This document shows, piece by piece, positions 36,028 through 40,582 of a DNA stretch of 40,582 bases. The stretch's first letter is position 1; each line of letters opens with the position of its first letter. Source of the stretch: a virus; IMG/VR virus record IMGVR_UViG_3300030101_002855, positions 23,359-63,940 of that record. The stretch is one strand, 5' to 3'. Position numbers and translations under genes: made by a program. The notes beneath the pieces were generated by a model that had not been told where the DNA came from, ran no database searches, and was given only the letters and a program-made list of their open reading frames with translations.

Positions 36028-36057
36028 TTGCATTAATAGTATTTTATTTATTATATT
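36028..36057 (+). promoter_or_regulatory. Promoter upstream of the portal gene
   Basis: TTGCAT then 18 bases then TATATT, in the gap after the large terminase. The upstream AAAGTACTTGCATTA is the same 15-mer as in the leftward early promoter at 31672-31686. It would drive portal, scaffold and capsid genes. Confidence 0.5.
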
Positions 36058-36082
36058 TTAAAATAAAAAGGAAGGTGTACAC

Positions 36083-38050
36083 ATTTCTAGTATAAGAGAG
36101 TTAGAAAGTAGCGAAGTAAAGCACTCTGAAGTTAATAGACAGCTATGGAGAATGTGGAAAGATGCTAGGTCAGAATGGGATGTAGAAGCAAGAGACTCTA
36201 TTGATTTCTTTCTAGGTAACCATTATTCTCAAGAAGAATCTGATGCTTTAAGAGCTGTTGGTCAAGGAGATTTTGTTATAGACCGTGTATATGCGGCTAT
36301 TGAAAAACTAAAATCTTTATTAACTTCAAGGTCTCCAAAATATAGTGCTGTAGGAAGAGAAGACTCAGACAGTAGAATAACAAATGTTTGGAGAACTGTT
36401 CTTGAGTATATATGGGATATATCTGATGGGGATACTCAGTTTAAACAAGCAGTACATGATTACGCAACTGCTGGCATGGGTTATCTATACGCATATATAG
36501 ACCCAGAAGCTGATTATGGAAGAGGTGAGGTTAAATACACATATTTAGACCCTTTTCGTGTTTACATAGACCCTGCATCAAGACATAGGTATGGAGATGA
36601 TGCTTCCGGAATAATTCTTTCCACTATACTTACTGAAGACCAGTTAATAAATATGTATCCTCAAATTGAACCTTTTATAGGGGAAATTGAAAGTTATTAC
36701 GATGAGGAAGACTATCCTAGCTCTGGTAGAAAAAACTCTTCACAGTCTTTCACTCCAGATTCTACATATGAATCTGAATATAATAGAGTAAATAAATATA
36801 GAATACTAGAAAGATTTTCAAAGGTAAAGGTTCCTTTTTATAGAATTTTCAATAAGCAAGATGGTTCAGAAGTTATACTTGATGTTGAAAAATATGAAAA
36901 TTTTGTAGCGTCTGAAGAAGCTAAATTATTAATACAAGCAGAAATGATAGAAATAGTTGAAGTTACTCAGACAAGAATTAAAGTCTCAGCAACAGCAGGA
37001 GACCTTCTGCTGTATGAGCAAATATTAAATACAGACATATATCCGGTAATACCAGTTCCTAACATATGGACAGGAACTCCTTATCCAAAGTCTGATATAT
37101 CAAAAGTAAAAGATTCACAAAGACTTTTAAATAAACTTTTTTCTCTCACTCTCTCTCACGCACAAGCCTCAGCTGGATTAAAATTAATGGTTCCTGAGGG
37201 GAGTGTGGATGATTTGGGGCAGTTAGAACAGGATTGGGCAAGACCTAATGCTGTAATACCTTATAATCCCGAATTTGGTGCACCTCACTTTCCTGCCCCA
37301 CAATCATTATCTGGAGAGTTTTATAATTTAATGAGTAGACTAGAGCACTATATAGATTTAAGTTTCGGTATCCCAGAACTTATGCAGGGTTTCAAAGAAG
37401 GAGCCCCTGAAACTGTTCGAGGAACTGCGATGCTTGCCGAGATGGGCGAAACTCGTGGTAAATCAAAATTAAGAGATATCGAAGGAAGTTTGACAAGGTT
37501 AGGTAAAAATTTATATAACCTAGCTAAGGGTCATTATACTTACGCAAAGACATTTAGAATTGTACAGCCGAATAATGATATTACAGAATTTACGGTAAAT
37601 ATGTATGATGATAGAAGTCAGGAAGTTAATGCTATACAAAACGACATCACGGTTGGGCATTATGACGTGAGGATTATATCCGGTTCCACTTTACCTTCAA
37701 ATAGGGTAGCTGAATACAATATGTACCTTGAAGCGTATAAGATGAATCTGGTAGATGATGTCGAGGTTTTAAAGAAAACTGAAATCTTCGACAAACAAGG
37801 TGTCTTACAGAGAAAGGGTCAGATGGTTAAGATGCAATCATATATTCAACAATTAGAATCTCAGGTTAAAAAACTTAGTGGAGACCTTCAGACAGCAGAG
37901 CGTGAAACTATAAGCTCTAGGAAGAAGGCTGAGACTGAGAAGTTTAAATCTAGGCTTAATGAAATTCAAAATGATACCAAGTTTAAAACTAAGGTTCAAG
38001 TTGATAATCTAAAAAGAATTGTTGATTCAGAAACCCAAGCTGTAAGCTAA
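36083..38050 (+). CDS. Portal protein (probable ATT start)
   Basis: The first in-frame ATG is at 36152, but GGAAGG stands seven bases before an in-frame ATT, and the extra 23 residues (SSIRELESSEVKHSEVNRQL) read as a normal portal N-terminus leading into WRMWKDARSEWDVEARDSID. I therefore place the start at ATT and flag it. The body is portal-like: FFLGNHYSQEESDALRAVGQ, AIEKLKSLLTSRSPKYSAVG, YLYAYIDPEADYGRGEVKYT and NKLFSLTLSHAQASAGLKLM, with a C-terminal coiled coil (MQSYIQQLESQVKKLSGDLQ). It forms the dodecameric DNA gate. ~655 residues is in the range of podovirus and SU10-type portals. Lies between terminase and scaffold. Confidence 0.9.
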   Translation: MSSIRELESSEVKHSEVNRQLWRMWKDARSEWDVEARDSIDFFLGNHYSQEESDALRAVGQGDFVIDRVYAAIEKLKSLLTSRSPKYSAVGREDSDSRITNVWRTVLEYIWDISDGDTQFKQAVHDYATAGMGYLYAYIDPEADYGRGEVKYTYLDPFRVYIDPASRHRYGDDASGIILSTILTEDQLINMYPQIEPFIGEIESYYDEEDYPSSGRKNSSQSFTPDSTYESEYNRVNKYRILERFSKVKVPFYRIFNKQDGSEVILDVEKYENFVASEEAKLLIQAEMIEIVEVTQTRIKVSATAGDLLLYEQILNTDIYPVIPVPNIWTGTPYPKSDISKVKDSQRLLNKLFSLTLSHAQASAGLKLMVPEGSVDDLGQLEQDWARPNAVIPYNPEFGAPHFPAPQSLSGEFYNLMSRLEHYIDLSFGIPELMQGFKEGAPETVRGTAMLAEMGETRGKSKLRDIEGSLTRLGKNLYNLAKGHYTYAKTFRIVQPNNDITEFTVNMYDDRSQEVNAIQNDITVGHYDVRIISGSTLPSNRVAEYNMYLEAYKMNLVDDVEVLKKTEIFDKQGVLQRKGQMVKMQSYIQQLESQVKKLSGDLQTAERETISSRKKAETEKFKSRLNEIQNDTKFKTKVQVDNLKRIVDSETQAVS

Positions 38051-38142
38051 TGAAAACAGAAGTAGTGGGAAGTTTACCCGGTTCTGCTTTTACAGACATC
38101 TTTTAAAAGGTGATGCTAAACTAAAAGAAATCGGAGAATATA

Positions 38143-38898
38143 ATGGAAGACACTATGCACGATAATACCACAATAGAAGGAGTTGAAGGCGAAGTTTTAG
38201 AACAAGTTGTTCAGCCTGAGCAGGTTGGAGTTAATACCGAAGAACCTGTGTCAGAGGAAGTTGTTGATGAGTCTAAAAAATTTCAATCAATGTATGATAA
38301 GAAATCTGCTGATTACGACAAGCTTAATAATGAAGTTAATGAACTACGCAAGTATGAACAACTGGGAAAGGTTTTAAAAGAAAGACCAGATGTTGTTGAT
38401 GCTATGAAAAACACTTTAAGTGGTAATCCAGCTAGTAAAGAAGAAGCCCCTAAGGTTACAGAAGATTCTTTTGACCCTTGGGAAGCTTATTACAAGCCGG
38501 GTTCACCTTCGTATGAAATGAGGGTTGAACAAGAAAAAGCTGTTGCTCAACAAGCTGTTAAAGAACAGATGGCTGGGTTTCAGCAACAGATGGCGATTAA
38601 CAACTTGAAACAAGATTTAGCAACTAAGCACGGTATATCAGACCCGAATATGGCAGAGGATTTTATACAATTTGCAACCACACCTAGGGAAGACCTTCCT
38701 TTGGATATGTTGGTTGATGTTTATAGAAGGTATAAAGGCGGAGAAGATAAGGTATCACCGAATTTAGAGGCTGTTCAGAAGACCAAGAATATTCCAACTA
38801 CGGCTGGAGTAGTTCAAGGTTCTGCACCTGAACAACCTAGTGAGCTAGATGATGTGTGGAAAGGAGTTATGAACTCATCTAGAAATACTAAAATATAA
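38143..38898 (+). CDS. Capsid scaffolding protein
   Basis: GGAG lies before the ATG. 251 residues, acidic and Glu/Val/Gln-rich at the N-terminus (EGVEGEVLEQVVQPEQVGVN, EEPVSEEVVDESKKF), a helical middle with coiled-coil parts (YDKLNNEVNELRKYEQLGKV; VEQEKAVAQQAVKEQMAGFQ) and a Lys-containing C-terminus that could touch the capsid protein. No enzyme motif. Between portal and capsid genes, this composition is diagnostic of a scaffold. The 92-base gap upstream holds only an 18-codon frame (MKTEVVGSLP...) that I do not call. Confidence 0.85.
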   Translation: MEDTMHDNTTIEGVEGEVLEQVVQPEQVGVNTEEPVSEEVVDESKKFQSMYDKKSADYDKLNNEVNELRKYEQLGKVLKERPDVVDAMKNTLSGNPASKEEAPKVTEDSFDPWEAYYKPGSPSYEMRVEQEKAVAQQAVKEQMAGFQQQMAINNLKQDLATKHGISDPNMAEDFIQFATTPREDLPLDMLVDVYRRYKGGEDKVSPNLEAVQKTKNIPTTAGVVQGSAPEQPSELDDVWKGVMNSSRNTKI

Positions 38899-38912
38899 AC
38901 AAGGAGTCCTAA

Positions 38913-40235
38913 ATGGCAACTTACAATCAAGGAATTGTGAATGTTGGTACCCCGGGTGAGCCTGCTTCAGGCTATCATACTCGTAGGTTATTTAACTTCT
39001 CAGACCGTGTAGCGGACTTGGCTCCAGAAGAATCACCTTTTTTCGTGTATCTTTCAAAAGTAGCTAAAGTTCCCACAGATGACCCACAATTTCGATTTTT
39101 AGAAGACAGAACCAAGATTTCTATGACTGACCGAAGTTTTTTACTTAACGGTTCTCATAGTGTACCTGCGGCTGGTTCTAGTTTAACATACACTGTGGAT
39201 ACGTCTGCTGGAGCTTCAGTAGACTTTCTTATTAAAGGAATGGTATTTGCAGTTGAATACGCAGAAAATAATGCACCTGAGACAATTATTGTTCGGGTGG
39301 AGTCTTCACCAGTAGACAATGGAGATACAAGCTCATTTGTTGGTAAGACAATTTCTTCAGTTGATGGAGCTGAAGCACCTGCTGACAATGCAAAATGTAC
39401 TGTAATTGGTACATCTTTTGTTGAAGGCTCAGGTTCTCCAGACGTTTTTTCAGAAGAACTAACAAGCGATTCTGGTTTAACTCAGATTTTTAAAACAGCT
39501 TGTGAAATGTCAAATACTGCCAGAGCAACTCGTTATCGTGGATACGCAGATGAGTTCCAAAGAATTTGGAATCTTAAACTTCGTGAGCATAAAGTAGATA
39601 TTGAGCGTGCAATGTTGTTTGGTCAGCAAGCAACAGTTGGCGGTATACAGTATACTGAGGGTATTGCAGGACACATCATTAAAAATGGTACTGCCGTTCA
39701 CGATGATAGTGCTCTTTCCTACTCTTCAGGTGCTCCTTATTACAGGTCTTCTGCAACTTCTGAGTTAACATACGATAGAATACTATCTGATTTTGAAGTC
39801 GTGTATGACCCAGCAAGGGGTGGTTCAGATGCTAAATTAGCACTCGCTAGTTTACCTGTAATTACATTCTTTAACAAGCTAGGCTCAACATCTTTTGTTG
39901 ACCAGTCTATTGCTAATGAATTGCGTTACAACATGGAAAAATCTGTTGGTTCTTTTGGGCACACAGTTTTACAGGTTGAAACTATTCACGGTACAATGAA
40001 CCTAGTAAAAGAACCTCTATTTAGGGGCTTTGCTTCTGGTTTCTTATGTATGGTTGATATGGATAACGTAGCTTACAGACCATTGGTAGGCAATGGAGTT
40101 AATCGTGATACTCAAATCTCTACTAATGTTCAGTCTGCTGACGAAGACCTTCGTAAGGATATGATTTTAACTGAGGCTGGATTGGAAGTTTCTCTTCCTG
40201 AAAGTCACTATCTAATCAACTTAGAAGGAGTTTAA
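38913..40235 (+). CDS. Major capsid protein (HK97 fold, SU10/DUF5309 type)
   Basis: AAGGAG lies before the ATG. 440 residues. The opening MATYNQGIVNVGTPGEPASG then GYHTRRLFNFSDRVADLAPE ESPFFVYLSKV is the signature of the SU10-type (DUF5309) major capsid proteins, in which 'F-x-x-R-V-x-x-x-x-P-x-x-x-P-F-x-x-x-L' leads into the HK97 core. Later parts LKLREHKVDIERAMLFGQQA, IIKNGTAVHDD and LPESHYLINLEG fit. An internal Ig-like insertion (residues ~78-180) is possible. It forms the icosahedral shell. Confidence 0.9.
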   Translation: MATYNQGIVNVGTPGEPASGYHTRRLFNFSDRVADLAPEESPFFVYLSKVAKVPTDDPQFRFLEDRTKISMTDRSFLLNGSHSVPAAGSSLTYTVDTSAGASVDFLIKGMVFAVEYAENNAPETIIVRVESSPVDNGDTSSFVGKTISSVDGAEAPADNAKCTVIGTSFVEGSGSPDVFSEELTSDSGLTQIFKTACEMSNTARATRYRGYADEFQRIWNLKLREHKVDIERAMLFGQQATVGGIQYTEGIAGHIIKNGTAVHDDSALSYSSGAPYYRSSATSELTYDRILSDFEVVYDPARGGSDAKLALASLPVITFFNKLGSTSFVDQSIANELRYNMEKSVGSFGHTVLQVETIHGTMNLVKEPLFRGFASGFLCMVDMDNVAYRPLVGNGVNRDTQISTNVQSADEDLRKDMILTEAGLEVSLPESHYLINLEGV

Positions 40236-40237
40236 TA

Positions 40238-40582
40238 ATGGCTAGAGCAAGTTATTTAGAGCAAAATAGTGGTAGCAGTAAGCTAAAGCTGAAGGTCGAA
40301 AATGTAACTGCCGCTAGAACATTAACAGCTAATGATTCTGGTAAAATTTTTACATTAGACCAAGATGCTTCATTTGATATTACTCTTCCAGCGGCGGCTG
40401 ATGCTGGAGCTGGATGGCACGCAAAATTCATCCTTACCGATGCTGGCAGTGGAACAGTTAAAGTTATCCCAGATTCATCTGAAGATACTTTAATTGGCAT
40501 GATTGCTTCTGCAGATGGTGCGGCGGCTGAATCAGCAGAGTCTGGAGTTGATGAACTCATATGGGTTGCTTCAACTGCGGCT
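40238..40582 (+). CDS. Head decoration/fibre-like protein (3' partial)
   Basis: AAGGAG lies before the ATG, three bases after the capsid stop, and the frame runs off the right edge after 115 codons. MARASYLEQNSGSSKLKLKV, then ENVTAARTLTANDSGKIFTL, ITLPAAADAGAGWHAKFILT and DAGSGTVKVIPDSSEDTLIG form the common phage beta domain 'a..LTa.dsGk...ld......iTLP.a..aG......i....G..v.i.p', used by decoration proteins and fibre shafts. A minor head protein or decoration is likely. Confidence 0.75.
   Translation, partial: MARASYLEQNSGSSKLKLKVENVTAARTLTANDSGKIFTLDQDASFDITLPAAADAGAGWHAKFILTDAGSGTVKVIPDSSEDTLIGMIASADGAAAESAESGVDELIWVASTAA

Noticed and set aside
38050-38106. 18-codon frame between portal and scaffold
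   Set aside because: Overlaps the portal stop by TAATG but is very short, with no ribosome site or recognisable content.
1-40582. Evidence for lysogeny
   Set aside because: No integrase, excisionase, C1/Cro-type repressor pair or att repeats seen; the tRNA-like hairpin alone is too weak, though flanking sequence is missing.

Overview
The window is a piece of a tailed double-stranded DNA phage (Caudoviricetes) genome. It is AT-rich, densely packed and carries strong Shine-Dalgarno sites (AAGGAG type). Many neighbours overlap by ATGA, GTGA or TAATG. The fibre, basic-protein and capsid types are ones I associate with marine or aquatic phages; that is from memory, not from a search. No integrase, repressor, tRNA synthetase or host gene is visible, so a lytic or at least autonomous phage is likely. 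Both edges cut a gene: a fibre gene on the left and a head-decoration-like gene on the right. The genome therefore continues on both sides, probably with head-tail connector and tail genes.

Layout. (1) 1-16690, rightward late genes: the end of an S74 self-cleaving fibre, small structural proteins, a probable lysis set (small membrane/coiled-coil proteins plus an M15-type endolysin), a cluster of very basic small proteins, a two-gene probable beta-propeller virion protein, and a run of large probable virion or ejection proteins that ends with a possible ADP-ribosyltransferase-like protein. (2) 16687-31563, leftward early/middle genes. Read from the right these are small unknowns, a non-coding control region with five TGAGA-N5-TCTCA palindromes, DNA-repair genes (polynucleotide 3'-phosphatase-like HAD, pyrimidine-dimer glycosylase family), an amidoligase/glutamine-amidotransferase cassette, a Cas4/RecB-like nuclease, a single-strand annealing protein, an SSB-like protein, a small helix-turn-helix protein, a Holliday-resolvase-like nuclease, a zinc ribbon and a DnaB helicase. 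(3) 31756-40582, rightward: small genes, an HExxH protein, a metallophosphoesterase, small terminase, a gamma-glutamylcyclotransferase-like protein, large terminase, portal, scaffold, major capsid protein and the start of a decoration-like protein.

The two blocks diverge at about 31.6 kb, where I see promoters facing both ways, and converge at 16690, where the two last genes share a TTAA. A promoter-like box with the core ACTTGC recurs at the divergent switch (both directions), upstream of the portal gene and upstream of the Cas4-like gene, which suggests common control.

Most interesting content. Two zinc-rich amidoligase paralogues (387 and 608 aa) flank a class II glutamine amidotransferase that carries its own zinc ribbon. 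A small C-terminally membrane-anchored protein lies inside the cassette, and a gamma-glutamylcyclotransferase-like gene sits in the packaging operon. Together they look like a phage-encoded amide-bond-forming modification system with an unknown substrate. Reading by eye I also found no GATC and no GGCC in the whole window, although CTAG is very common; this points to selection by restriction. No DNA polymerase, primase or RNA polymerase is present here, so replication and transcription either depend on the host or use genes outside the window.
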